Notes: generated by a model from the sequence alone, not told the origin. DNA of 29,380 nt from Dehalococcoidia bacterium (GCA_016927965.1 JAFGLP010000119.1:1-29380); one strand, 5' to 3'. Positions 9,395 to 17,980 are shown, counted from the stretch's first letter. Numbers and translations: made by a program.

Positions 9395-10048
9395 TTGGTA
9401 GGACACAAGCATGATAAGCTGCGGGACCATCCCAACCACCAGGAGGAAGATGCGCTTTTTTCCTCAGGATACCGCCGCATCGCCGGGCTAGATGAAGCAG
9501 GAAGGGGAGCGCTGGCCGGCCCCGTGGTTGCAGCAGCCGTGATACTTCGTGAAAATGCATGCTATGATTGGCTGGAACTCGTCAGGGACAGCAAGCTCCT
9601 TGCATTCCAGGAACGTGAAAACATATTTGAATTTATGAACCAGGCCGGTATTGAAATCGGCATAGGCGTGGTTTCCCCCCAGATTATCGATGAGATCAAT
9701 ATATTAAATGCCACAAAAAAAGCCATGAAGCTGGCGCTGGCGCAACTGGCAAATCCTCCTGACTATATACTCACCGACTATGTAAAGCTGCCACGATTGA
9801 AAATTCCTCAGAAAAATATTACCAGAGGCGACCGTATTTGTTTGACCATCTCCTGCGCATCAATTGCCGCCAAAGTTACCCGCGACCATATCATGCAGGA
9901 ACTGGACGCTAAATATCCCAAATATGGTTTCGCTAATCACAAAGGTTACGGCACAGATCGACACATAGGCAGTCTGGAGCGTTATGGGGCCTGCAAGGAG
10001 CACCGTTTTACTTTCGGCCCGGTCAGGGATTTAACGAGGCTTATATGA
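9395..10048 (+). CDS. rnhB: Ribonuclease HII
   Basis: Removes ribonucleotides from RNA-DNA hybrids. The 217-residue protein carries the acidic active-site set of the family: GLDEAGRGALAGP with D33 and E34, RDSKLL, LTDYVKLP with D128, and SIAAKVTRDHIM with D164. The C-terminal HKGYGTDRHI and HRFTF patterns are also typical. An in-frame TGA at 9386-9388 limits the start; TTG at 9395 is the only reasonable start, with a weak upstream GAGAG. This gives a polar N-terminal extension of about 25 residues. The stop overlaps the yraN start by four bases (ATGA), implying translational coupling. Confidence 0.95.
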   Translation: MVGHKHDKLRDHPNHQEEDALFSSGYRRIAGLDEAGRGALAGPVVAAAVILRENACYDWLELVRDSKLLAFQERENIFEFMNQAGIEIGIGVVSPQIIDEINILNATKKAMKLALAQLANPPDYILTDYVKLPRLKIPQKNITRGDRICLTISCASIAAKVTRDHIMQELDAKYPKYGFANHKGYGTDRHIGSLERYGACKEHRFTFGPVRDLTRLI

Positions 10049-10407
10049 ACAAACAGGACTTAGGGGTAGCCGGTGAGAAACTGGCTTGTAAAGCTCTAAA
10101 GAAGCAAGGCTACCGTATCATTGATCAAAATTACCGCTGCCGCCACGGGGAAATCGATATTATAGCCCGTCACAAAGAATATCTGGTGTTTGTTGAAGTG
10201 CGCAGTAAAAGCAGCAAATCCTTCGGCTGCCCGGAGGAATCAGTCACAGCACAAAAAAAACAGATCCTTATTTCAGCAGCACTTGATTATTTAAACAGCC
10301 ATGAGAATCTGCCTCCTGACTGGAGGATCGACTTTGTCGCCGTTGAGTTCGATGAGACAGGTAAAAACGCAGTGCGCATTGAGATTATCGAAAACGCAGT
10401 ATGCTAA
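10045..10407 (+). CDS. YraN / UPF0102 family endonuclease-like protein
   Basis: A 120-residue member of UPF0102 (YraN), which has a restriction-endonuclease-like fold. Motifs seen are GEKLACKALKKQGY near the N-terminus (E11), then RHGEIDIIARHKEYLVFVEVRSK, which carries the E36-x-D38 and E51-V-R acidic/basic set of the fold. Family members are nearly always next to rnhB, as here (ATGA overlap). A nuclease role is often proposed but not firmly shown. It is the last gene of the pdxS-led run; the following gene has its own promoter. Confidence 0.93.
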   Translation: MNKQDLGVAGEKLACKALKKQGYRIIDQNYRCRHGEIDIIARHKEYLVFVEVRSKSSKSFGCPEESVTAQKKQILISAALDYLNSHENLPPDWRIDFVAVEFDETGKNAVRIEIIENAVC

Positions 10408-10439
10408 TCATGCATCACATGATATTCCTCTACAACTTC

Positions 10440-10448
10440 TGTTATAAT
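10440..10448 (+). promoter_or_regulatory. Extended -10 promoter of the GGDEF gene
   Basis: TGT-TATAAT again gives a perfect -10 hexamer with the TGN extension. There is no good -35 box at 16-18 bases. The leader would be about 60 bases and contains a GGAGGA Shine-Dalgarno (10499-10504) 11 bases before the TTG start. Confidence 0.5.
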
Positions 10449-10515
10449 TCCGCCATCAAGTAATTTACTCTGCTTAAACAGTACCGCTTATATCTGCTGG
10501 AGGAACAGTATCATC

Positions 10516-12513
10516 TTGAGTGTTTTCTACCGGGTACTGCTGGGTATTGTTATCCTGGCAGGTATTTATCTGACCAGCCTCTATAGCTTTCTGCTTTTTC
10601 ATATCACCATTGAGCTTCTCAGCATCATTATATGTTTAAGTATATTCATCGTTGCATGGAACTCCCGCAACTATACTGACAATAACTATTTCACCTTTCT
10701 GGGTATAGCGTATCTTTTCATCGGGATTATTGAGCTTCTGCATACTCTGACATATGATGGAATGCCTTTTTTTACTGAGTTCAATACCAACGTACAGACA
10801 CAGTTATGGATTGCGGCAAGATACATCCAGAGTCTTTCTTTGCTGGCAGCAATCATATTTATAAAACGCAAACTACGCATTAATATCGCACTGGCGGTTT
10901 TCACTGTCTTCCTTGGAATTATTATCCTTTCCATCATGTTCTGGCAAAATTTTCCGGTCGCTTACATTCCGGGACAGGGGCTTACCCTGTTTAAGGTAAG
11001 CAGCGAATTCATTGTCTGCTCAATTCTCATGATTGCAGGTGCACTGCTATGGATAAAAAAGGATTCCTTTGACCGATCCGTACTCATGAATATCATGATG
11101 TCAATCGCCTTTGGTATTATGGCAGAATTGTCCTTTATGCTATACAGGGATTCCACCAATGTGTTTTACATGCTGGGTCACCTGTTCTACATCGTTTCTT
11201 TTTTCCTGATTTACAGGGCAATAACAGTGACAGGCTTACAAAAGCCATACAATATACTATTCCGCAACCTAGCTAACAGCCATGATCTACTGCAAAGGGA
11301 ACGCAACAAGCTGCAAAATATTCTGGATCTGGTAGAATCCATCATGCTGGCCCTCGACTTGGAAGGACAGGTAACACTGATTAACCGTAAAGGGTGCGAG
11401 ATCATCGGAACAGGCGAGCGGGAAATCATGGGTAAAAAATGGTTTGATACCTTTGTACCTGAGCGCGTCCGCCAGGAAGCCAGCAGCTATTTTAACCATT
11501 TCATCAACGGGCAGGCTAGCCAGGATAAATATTATAACAACCCCGTTGTAAACATCCATGGAGAGGAGCGGCTGATTGCGTGGCATAATGAACTGCTCAA
11601 GGACGAGACAGGAAAAATAATAGGCAGCTTCAGTTCCGGGCAGGATATCACCGAGCGAAAACAGGCGCAAGAGATGTTTCAGGCCATTTTCAATACATCT
11701 CCCGTAGGCATGTATATTGCACAGGACCATCAATTCCGGCTGGTGAACCCTCAATTTATATCATACGTGGCATATCCAGAACAAGAACTGATCGGTAAGG
11801 ACACCTTATCGCTGGTTGAACCTGAAGACAGGAACAGTGTCAGGAAAAACGCTATCAAGGCTTTAAAATCGGGCAGAGGGCAATACTCAACTTACGATTA
11901 CAGGGTAAAAACACGCAGCGGCAAACAGGTGTGGTTCATGGAATCCGACACATCTATCTTGTATAACGGTAAAAAGGCCACCCTCGGCACTATAGTGGAT
12001 ATCTCCGAGCGCAAACAATCGGAAGAGCTTTTCAAGTCATTGTCGCTTATCGATGATCTCACCGGTCTATATAACAGGCGCGGCTTTCTTATGCTTGCCA
12101 CCAAGCAGCTCAAGCTTAGCAACCGCTTGAACCGGGGAGTTACTGTCCTTTTCGCCGACATCGACAGGCTCAAATGGATCAATGATAACCTGGGGCATGT
12201 CGAAGGCGACCTGGCTTTGATAAATACGGCTAAAATTCTCAAAGAGACTTTCCGCGATTCTGATATCGTTGCAAGGATGCATGGCGACGAATTCGCCGTA
12301 TTCATGGCGGGCAGCGATGAAACTTTTTCAGAGACTGTCAAAAGCAGGCTAACAGATAAAATCAGTGAATTTAATATCAGCGCTAAAATGCCATATGAAC
12401 TGTCACTTAGTACAGGGATATCCTCCAGCGAAGCAGGGCAGCCATGCAACCTCAACGAACTGCTGGATAAAGCCGATCAGCTTATGTACGAGGCAAAGCG
12501 CCAGAACCGGTAG
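10516..12513 (+). CDS. Membrane-bound MASE3-PAS-PAS-GGDEF protein (putative diguanylate cyclase)
   Basis: A 665-residue signalling protein. Residues 1-235 hold about seven or eight hydrophobic helices and match the MASE3 sensor type (ELLHTLTYDGMPFF, then WIAARYIQ). Two PAS domains follow (about 263-383 and 384-505), each closing with an ITERKQ/ISERKQ linker. The GGDEF domain spans about 505-665, with LTGLYNRRGF and the metal motif FADIDRLKWIND. The signature reads HGDEF (589-593), so the first glycine is His. An RxxD inhibitory site (RDSD) lies five residues before it, as in product-inhibited cyclases. Cyclic di-GMP synthesis is inferred, with the His as a caution. TTG start with GGAGGA upstream; monocistronic. 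Confidence 0.9.
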   Translation: MSVFYRVLLGIVILAGIYLTSLYSFLLFHITIELLSIIICLSIFIVAWNSRNYTDNNYFTFLGIAYLFIGIIELLHTLTYDGMPFFTEFNTNVQTQLWIAARYIQSLSLLAAIIFIKRKLRINIALAVFTVFLGIIILSIMFWQNFPVAYIPGQGLTLFKVSSEFIVCSILMIAGALLWIKKDSFDRSVLMNIMMSIAFGIMAELSFMLYRDSTNVFYMLGHLFYIVSFFLIYRAITVTGLQKPYNILFRNLANSHDLLQRERNKLQNILDLVESIMLALDLEGQVTLINRKGCEIIGTGEREIMGKKWFDTFVPERVRQEASSYFNHFINGQASQDKYYNNPVVNIHGEERLIAWHNELLKDETGKIIGSFSSGQDITERKQAQEMFQAIFNTSPVGMYIAQDHQFRLVNPQFISYVAYPEQELIGKDTLSLVEPEDRNSVRKNAIKALKSGRGQYSTYDYRVKTRSGKQVWFMESDTSILYNGKKATLGTIVDISERKQSEELFKSLSLIDDLTGLYNRRGFLMLATKQLKLSNRLNRGVTVLFADIDRLKWINDNLGHVEGDLALINTAKILKETFRDSDIVARMHGDEFAVFMAGSDETFSETVKSRLTDKISEFNISAKMPYELSLSTGISSSEAGQPCNLNELLDKADQLMYEAKRQNR

Positions 12514-12596
12514 CCGGTCTGTTTATCAAGTACCTCAATAGATGTGTGGCTGTGCGCCATATATACATAGCACACGCGGCCAGGCTTTAATGGCCA

Positions 12597-12672
12597 TCTG
12601 ATAGCGACATTTCAGCAAATTTACCCCCTGATTTTTCAAGGCGTATTATCGCCAGCCTGTGCTGCTATCAGA
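12597..12672. repeat. Long-range inverted repeat between convergent genes
   Basis: TCTGATAGC (12597-12605) and GCTATCAGA (12664-12672) are perfect 9-base inverted repeats 58 bases apart. The right arm overlaps the stop codon of the DUF4389 gene. Shorter stems lie inside or next to it: GGCG-TATTAT-CGCC within, GGCCA/TGGCC (12578-12595) before. There is no T run of intrinsic-terminator type. Function unknown; it could be chance, an RNA structure at the meeting point of two transcripts, or a small element with terminal repeats. Confidence 0.35.
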
Positions 12673-13291
12673 CGCCCAGCCGGAAAGGCGGGTACTTATC
12701 AGTTATCATCATCAAGGCATAGGCCATCACTCGCAATCCCCATCTTGCGACATCAACCACAAATGTGAACATGTCTTTGGGAAACGTGCCTGTGCATAAA
12801 ATAGCAAACCATGCAATGATTACGATGAAAAAAGCAGCAATACCCAGGAAGGCCAACACGATGATATGCGGTATGGCCAGAAACCATTTTACCAGCGGCA
12901 GCCAGCGGTTCAATCCGGCAGTGTCAGGATAAGGCATATCCACATGCACGGTCTGCTCCTCATCGGTGGAAGGATAAATATCAGTCATCAGAGAAAAATA
13001 TACCCGCACCCTATACATGAATTTGGTCATCTCCAAATTCCAATCGTACCACCACCTGGGATATTTCCTGCGGAACAGGATCATCAGAACCAGCGGAAGC
13101 ATAATAATGCCCATACCAACCATACCTGCTTGCGCACCGTCCTTGCCGCCATACTGATAACTGCTGCCCATCAATAAAAAAAGTACGATCATAATTGGTA
13201 TAACGGTGAATATGCGCAAGGCAGAGGTGAGTCTGTTCAGCTTATGGTCAGGATAGTCGATAGAAAGGTTTACCGGGTATGCTTCAGTCAT
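12668..13291 (-). CDS. DUF4389 family membrane protein
   Basis: A 207-residue protein with four hydrophobic segments: about 24-43, 56-73 and a long pair around 135-168. It starts YPVNLSIDYPDHKLNRLTSALRIFTVIPI, and the segment KWFLAIPHIIVLAFLG repeats the same 'charged turn, then I-P-h-h-h' pattern. This fits DUF4389, a membrane family of unknown function seen mainly in actinobacteria and Chloroflexota. AGGAGGT lies seven bases before the ATG. It is downstream of, and probably co-transcribed with, the PPOX-fold gene (37-base gap). Confidence 0.8.
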   Translation of the reverse strand: MTEAYPVNLSIDYPDHKLNRLTSALRIFTVIPIMIVLFLLMGSSYQYGGKDGAQAGMVGMGIIMLPLVLMILFRRKYPRWWYDWNLEMTKFMYRVRVYFSLMTDIYPSTDEEQTVHVDMPYPDTAGLNRWLPLVKWFLAIPHIIVLAFLGIAAFFIVIIAWFAILCTGTFPKDMFTFVVDVARWGLRVMAYALMMITDKYPPFRLGV

Positions 13292-13328
13292 ACCAATACC
13301 TCCTGTATATTATATTTATGTTAAGTAA

Positions 13329-13724
13329 TTATTCTATTTTTCTTCCACCTTTCCCCAGGTCGAAAATCTCCTGTATTTGCACCAGCACCGCAGCCTTGGG
13401 AGGCACGGGTATTTTCATTGCTTCGGAAAGCTTTTTAGCTTCATCATAAAGCGGCCCCGATGTGAGTAATTCTTTGACCTCGCCTTCAAAACGAAAACCC
13501 TGGAACTTGGCCCGGTCGGCCACAACTATCGCTATGCGTGGATTTTTCTGGATATTCTCCCAGGTCCTGCCACCTGACATCTCAAAAAACACTATATGTT
13601 CATCATCCACAACGCGTGTACTGCCTTTCATGCTTATACTGGGCTTCCCATCCGCGCTGGCCGTTCCGATAAAGGCCTGCTGGCTGGAAATAAGGGCTTT
13701 CATTTGTTCACTCAACTTCGCCAT
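13329..13724 (-). CDS. Pyridoxamine 5'-phosphate oxidase (PPOX) fold protein
   Basis: A roughly 130-residue split-barrel flavin-binding type protein. The N-terminal AFIGTASADGKPSISMKGSTRVVDDEHIVFFE strands and the loop GRTWENIQKNPRIAIVVAD are characteristic of small PPOX-like flavin- or F420-binding proteins. The substrate is unknown. Two ATGs are available, at 13730 and 13724. AGGAGGT (13731-13737) touches the first but is six bases from the second, so the protein most likely begins MAKLSEQ at 13724. Upstream is a promoter with a perfect TATAAT. It leads a two-gene unit with the DUF4389 gene. Confidence 0.85.
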   Translation of the reverse strand: MAKLSEQMKALISSQQAFIGTASADGKPSISMKGSTRVVDDEHIVFFEMSGGRTWENIQKNPRIAIVVADRAKFQGFRFEGEVKELLTSGPLYDEAKKLSEAMKIPVPPKAAVLVQIQEIFDLGKGGRKIE

Positions 13725-13753
13725 TGACATACCTCCTCATTAGTATTGAGCAG

Positions 13754-13782
13754 ATTATAGTTTAATATAAATCCTGATACAA
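13754..13782 (-). promoter_or_regulatory. Promoter of the PPOX / DUF4389 pair
   Basis: On the minus strand, TTGTAT (13782-13777) and TATAAT (13759-13754) are 17 bases apart. The -10 is perfect and the -35 keeps the TTG. The leader would be about 24 bases, just enough for the Shine-Dalgarno. Confidence 0.5.
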
Positions 13783-13810
13783 AGTTCATCTATTTGCCAA
13801 ATAACCTTTC

Positions 13811-13839
13811 TTGACAATTGTCGCATGGGCCTCTAAATT
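13811..13839 (+). promoter_or_regulatory. Promoter of the nitroreductase-corA pair
   Basis: TTGACA (13811-13816, consensus) and TAAATT (13834-13839, 4/6) are 17 bases apart. The start of transcription would lie about 34 bases before the ATG at 13880. Confidence 0.55.
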
Positions 13840-13879
13840 ATTGGTTAGCCTTTACATTTAATAAATATGGGGAGAAAAC

Positions 13880-14674
13880 ATGCAGCAGATTGACCCGCGC
13901 TGGTACTCTGCCATTGGTTTCAGGCGATCGCGGAGGAGCTACCAAAAAAACAGGCCGCTGGAGAACATAATGAAAGAGCAGCTTCAAACTGTTTGTGAGG
14001 AATTCAGGCCCTATAACACTGCCCGGGTAGAGTTCATTGCAGAACCTCCCGATGATATTTTCGCTAATGCCCTGGGTTTTTACGGAAATATAAAAAACGC
14101 TCCTTCTTTCTTGGCATTTATCGGAGATACCTCCGATCCCAACTTACAGGAGAAAATGGGATATACCGGCGAAGGTATTATACTGGAAGCCACGGCGCTG
14201 GGGCTGGGTACCTGCTGGGTGGCACTTACATACAATGCAAAATCGGTGCTGTCCATTATCAAGCTGGCCGCCACAGAAAAAATGCTATCGGTCAGCCCGG
14301 TCGGCTACACGGTAGAGCAATGGAGCTTCCAGGAAAAGATGTTTACTGGATTCGGCGCCATGCACCAGAGAAAACCGCTATCGTCGATGGTTACCGGTAT
14401 GCTGGACCTTCAAAGACCTGAATGGGCCAGAGCAGCGGTTGAAGCAGCGCGCCTTGCCCCATCGGCCACTAACCGCCAGCCCTGGACTTTCAACATCCAA
14501 AATAATAGCGTTACTATAGCAGTCAAAGACACGGGAATGGAGTTTAATGTATCGAAAAGGCTGGATTGCGGCATTGCAATGCTACATATCGAGCTGGGAG
14601 CTTTGAGCTGTGGTGTCCACGGTAAATGGGAATATTTAAAAAAGCCGCATGTTGCCCGCTTTACAATAAACTGA
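13880..14674 (+). CDS. Nitroreductase-family protein (putative TM nitroreductase type)
   Basis: A 264-residue protein. The N-terminal half has AIGFRRSRRSYQ, the flavin-site start of nitroreductases, and GYTGEGIILEATALGLGTCWVALT. The C-terminal half has AAVEAARLAPSATNRQPWTF, the FMN-binding S/N-x-QPW motif, and ends in a DCGIAMLHIELGA helix. This pattern fits the PF14512 'putative TM nitroreductase' family, in which two nitroreductase-like halves sit in one chain. The natural substrate is unknown; flavin-dependent reduction is inferred. GGGGAGA lies shortly before the ATG. corA follows 12 bases after the stop, whose TGA overlaps corA's Shine-Dalgarno region, so the two are probably co-transcribed. 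Confidence 0.82.
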   Translation: MQQIDPRWYSAIGFRRSRRSYQKNRPLENIMKEQLQTVCEEFRPYNTARVEFIAEPPDDIFANALGFYGNIKNAPSFLAFIGDTSDPNLQEKMGYTGEGIILEATALGLGTCWVALTYNAKSVLSIIKLAATEKMLSVSPVGYTVEQWSFQEKMFTGFGAMHQRKPLSSMVTGMLDLQRPEWARAAVEAARLAPSATNRQPWTFNIQNNSVTIAVKDTGMEFNVSKRLDCGIAMLHIELGALSCGVHGKWEYLKKPHVARFTIN

Positions 14675-14686
14675 GAGGTTGAGTCT

Positions 14687-15694
14687 ATGGGTAATAATAT
14701 GACTTCTGCTGCCGTGCCATCCTTAAGCATCATTCACTATCATAACGGGGATTACCTCTATAAAGACACAGCAGACGTTGAGGATTGCCGGCCGTATAAG
14801 GATGCACTCGGAACTACCTGGATAAATGTCAATACCGTCAGTGATCTGGCACTCTTGCAGCAGCTTGGCGAAATGTTCGGACTCCATGATCTGACTATCC
14901 AGGATATCACCAATACCAGCCACCGCGTTAAGTACGAAGATTTCGGTCAGTACCTGCTGATCATATTAAAAATGCTTAATTTCAACGAAACTGAAAAGTC
15001 CATTGAAACCGAGCAGCTAAGCATAGTGTTAGGGCCCAATTTTATAATAATGCTCCAGGAGCTGCCGGGAGACTTCTTCGGATCACTGCGGGAGGAAACA
15101 AAAATACACGGCTCGATTGTCAGAAAGATGGGGCCTGACTATCTGGCCTGCCGCATCATCGACATCATCGTCGATAATTATTTCAACGCTATTGAAAATT
15201 TCGGCAATGAAATCGAAGAGAGGGAAGATGATCTTATCAGCAATCCCACACGCCAGACGTTGAGCGCCATTCATAGCATCAAGAAAAATATGATGCTGCT
15301 AAGACAATATGTCTGGCCTGTACGCGAGATCCTCAGCGATCTATCTAAACAGGGCTCTCATCTAATTAAAGAAGAGACTACAGCTTATTTCCGCGACGTA
15401 TACGACCGCATCTTCGAAGCCATGGACCTTTTAGAGAGTACGCGCGACATGGTGAGCGGTATGATCGATATATATCTTTCCAGCATGAGCAACAAGACAA
15501 ATGAAGTAATGAAGGTGCTCACGGTAGTCGCCACAATATTTATTCCGCTGACATTCATTGTAGGACTATACGGGATGAACTTTAAGTATATGCCTGAGCT
15601 AGACTCACCCTGGGGCTATCCGGCCATTCTTTTCCTGATGCTGGCTGTCGCCATCGGCATGCTAGTTTATTTCCGCAAGAAAAAGTGGATATAG
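14687..15694 (+). CDS. corA: CorA-type magnesium/cobalt channel
   Basis: A 335-residue pentameric divalent-cation channel. The cytoplasmic N-terminal alpha/beta domain has TWINVNTVSDLALLQQLGEMFGLHDLTIQDI; a long stalk helix region follows (about 170-285). There are two C-terminal membrane helices: VLTVVATIFIPLTFIVGLYG, then YPAILFLMLAVAIGMLVYF. The selectivity motif YGMNF has GMN at 296-298, right after the first helix. The protein ends with a basic FRKKKWI. AGAGG precedes the ATG. Its stop is only five bases from the stop of the convergent MFS gene, and no terminator separates them. Confidence 0.95.
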   Translation: MGNNMTSAAVPSLSIIHYHNGDYLYKDTADVEDCRPYKDALGTTWINVNTVSDLALLQQLGEMFGLHDLTIQDITNTSHRVKYEDFGQYLLIILKMLNFNETEKSIETEQLSIVLGPNFIIMLQELPGDFFGSLREETKIHGSIVRKMGPDYLACRIIDIIVDNYFNAIENFGNEIEEREDDLISNPTRQTLSAIHSIKKNMMLLRQYVWPVREILSDLSKQGSHLIKEETTAYFRDVYDRIFEAMDLLESTRDMVSGMIDIYLSSMSNKTNEVMKVLTVVATIFIPLTFIVGLYGMNFKYMPELDSPWGYPAILFLMLAVAIGMLVYFRKKKWI

Positions 15695-15699
15695 TGCGT

Positions 15700-17238
15700 T
15701 TAAACTCCCACATCAGCAGGGGCTTCAACCTTTTTGGCCCGTCCGAAAGGCAGAAACATGGCAGGTATTATTCCGAGCGTAATGATGAGAGCACTGATTA
15801 CATAGTCCAGTTCATAGGCGGCTACTATCGCCCGCAGGTTAACATACTGGGACAGCAGGGAGATGCCCATCATACGGGCCGCTTCCATAGTCTGCCCTGC
15901 CTGCATCATCATTACCTGTACTGTCGATAAAAACTGCATGGCTATCGATGAATCGGGCGTCAGCGTCTGGGCCATTACCGCAGCATTGGTCTTTTGAAAC
16001 TGATCGAGCATAGTTGCGAATACCGCCACGCCCAGCGATGCAAAGATAGTTCTCGAAACGTTGGTAATGGATGATGCCTGGGCAGTCATATTCAAAGGGA
16101 CAGCCGACATGGCATAAGTCATGATAGGCATCATGCAAAACCCCATACCCATGCTTCGGATAAACAGGATGAGCAGCAATATGGAATCGGGCGTCGTGAC
16201 ATCCAGCATCTGGAGCCAGAACGACGAGACTGCCGTCAGGACAATGCCGATGACGGCAGGTACACGCGGCCCTATTGTGTCATAAAGGCGTCCGCCGATA
16301 GGCATGGTTATCATCGACCCCAGCACCATCGGCATCAGCATCAACCCTGTCTGCATGGCATTTAAGCCGCGTATATTCTGCAGGAACAACGGCAACAGGA
16401 AAATAACTGAAAATAAACCGATGGTAACGACAAAGTTTAACCCGGTTGCCAGTGAAAAACCTCCGTATTTGAAGATATGCAGGTCAAGCATGGGTTGCTT
16501 CTCCCGTAACTCAACCAGTATCCATGTTAATATACACGCACTCCCAACAACCAGCATCGTTACTATACGCCAGTCATCCCAGTGCCAGCTCGGAGCATAT
16601 GAGAAAGCATAAAGTATCGAACTGAAACCTATGGCTGCCAGCATGAAACCTTTGATATCAAAAGTAGATTTTTTTAGAGGGCTGTCGGCAATCCAGATCA
16701 TACCGATAGCGATAGCCAGCAATACCACGGGCACGTTGACGTAAAAACACATCCGCCAGTCCCAGTAGGTGACCAGGTAACCACCCAGCACGGGACCGAT
16801 GGCCGGCGCCAGCATCATGGGAATACCGAAAATGGCCATCATAGTACCCCTGTCTTCAGGCGGAACGTTCAGAAAGAGCATGGTCATGGCTATAGGGCTT
16901 AGCAGACCGCCTGCTAATCCCTGAAGAACACGGAAAAAAACCAGCGTATTGGTATTCCAGGCCAGGCCGCACAACACAGAACCCACCAGAAAACCGACCT
17001 GGCTGAGCAGGTATACCTTTTTTATACCGAACCTGTCGCATAAATAAGCAGCCGCCGGCGTCGTGATAGCGGTAGCCATCAGGTAGGCGGATATCACCAG
17101 TTGCGCACGGTCTGCCGTTTCATTGAAAACGGCCATAATATGCGGTAAAGCGATATTCATGATGGTCTGGTCAAGGATCACCATGAACGTTCCCAGTACA
17201 GATACAATTAATATCTTGTATTCGGCGGACCTGTTCAT
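15700..17238 (-). CDS. DHA2-type MFS drug exporter (EmrB/QacA-like), paralog 1
   Basis: A 512-residue, 14-helix drug:H+ antiporter-2 transporter. Helix 1 carries the DQTIMNIALPHI signature, the loop after helix 2 has DRFGIKKVY (motif A), and helix 5 has the antiporter motif C GIPMMLAPAIGPVLGGYL. It is the last gene of the minus-strand cassette, 19 bases after the short HlyD gene. No good Shine-Dalgarno is seen; instead a perfect 10-bp palindrome GCGTATACGC (17243-17252) fills the gap. It is clearly paralogous to the MFS gene at 20393-21925, sharing VFNET, DRAQLVISAY and FQKT segments. With the adjacent adaptor it resembles an EmrAB-type pair. Substrate unknown. Confidence 0.92.
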   Translation of the reverse strand: MNRSAEYKILIVSVLGTFMVILDQTIMNIALPHIMAVFNETADRAQLVISAYLMATAITTPAAAYLCDRFGIKKVYLLSQVGFLVGSVLCGLAWNTNTLVFFRVLQGLAGGLLSPIAMTMLFLNVPPEDRGTMMAIFGIPMMLAPAIGPVLGGYLVTYWDWRMCFYVNVPVVLLAIAIGMIWIADSPLKKSTFDIKGFMLAAIGFSSILYAFSYAPSWHWDDWRIVTMLVVGSACILTWILVELREKQPMLDLHIFKYGGFSLATGLNFVVTIGLFSVIFLLPLFLQNIRGLNAMQTGLMLMPMVLGSMITMPIGGRLYDTIGPRVPAVIGIVLTAVSSFWLQMLDVTTPDSILLLILFIRSMGMGFCMMPIMTYAMSAVPLNMTAQASSITNVSRTIFASLGVAVFATMLDQFQKTNAAVMAQTLTPDSSIAMQFLSTVQVMMMQAGQTMEAARMMGISLLSQYVNLRAIVAAYELDYVISALIITLGIIPAMFLPFGRAKKVEAPADVGV

Positions 17239-17257
17239 AGATGCGTATACGCTTCGT

Positions 17258-17980
17258 TCAGCGGACTTTTATTTTAACTTCCACCGATGTTCCTGGCACC
17301 AGAACATGACTGCCGGTATTTTCTAGAGATATCTTGACCGGCACTACCTGTACTACCTTGATGAAATTGCCGGTCGCTGTATTCTGTGGCAGCAGTGAGA
17401 AGGTTGCAGCAGTGGCCGCCGATATACCCGTCACCATGCCTTTCAACTTGAGGCCTCCCAGGCTGTCGACGGTCACCTGCACTTCCTGTCCCGGTTCAAT
17501 TCTGTGCAGTTGGGTCTCAGCGATATTGGCGTTGACCCATGTATTGGAATTATCGTAAATCGTTACCAGCGGTGAACCGGCGTTAAGCAGAGCCCCCGGG
17601 TAAGTCCATACGGCAGCAACATAGCCGTTAACAGGAGACTCTATCCCGGCCCTTCCCATAGGAATTTCTTTTAATCCCTGCCTGTCCACCACGTTATCCG
17701 GGCGCGGCTGGCCCACAGTGGCTATTTTCTGCCCTTTCTCCACGTAGCTGCCACAGTCAACATCCATTTCGATAACCTGGCAGGCAGAAAGAGCGGACAC
17801 TGGAATCAGGGGAGCGGCCAGCCGGGCATTATCCGTGCTGACATAGGTATAACTTTCATGCCACAGGTATGCGCCCAGTGCAATGCCGCCCAGTAATATA
17901 AAGACTATTATGATAAACATCACCCTGCCCCTTGTATTGGACAGGCTGGATTTTATTTTCTCCGTCAATTTATTGGCCAT
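17258..17980 (-). CDS. Short HlyD/EmrA-type membrane fusion protein
   Basis: A 240-residue adaptor. A membrane anchor (about 18-40) follows a basic N-terminus. Then comes STDNARLAAPLIPVSA, the EmrA-type start of the biotinyl-lipoyl domain, and IESPVNGYVAAVWTYPGALL is its second half. The beta-barrel domain has QEVQVTVDSLGG. Between the lipoyl halves there are only about 35 residues (VGQPRPDNVVDRQGLKEIP), so the long coiled-coil hairpin of EmrA (normal length near 390) is missing. The Shine-Dalgarno GGAGG is eight bases before the ATG. It lies between the lipoprotein adaptor and MFS paralog 1. Confidence 0.88.
   Translation of the reverse strand: MANKLTEKIKSSLSNTRGRVMFIIIVFILLGGIALGAYLWHESYTYVSTDNARLAAPLIPVSALSACQVIEMDVDCGSYVEKGQKIATVGQPRPDNVVDRQGLKEIPMGRAGIESPVNGYVAAVWTYPGALLNAGSPLVTIYDNSNTWVNANIAETQLHRIEPGQEVQVTVDSLGGLKLKGMVTGISAATAATFSLLPQNTATGNFIKVVQVVPVKISLENTGSHVLVPGTSVEVKIKVR

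Noticed and set aside
15685..15930. 81-codon frame on + overlapping the end of corA and MFS paralog 1
   Set aside because: Antisense to the conserved C-terminus of the MFS protein; no ribosome site or family match.
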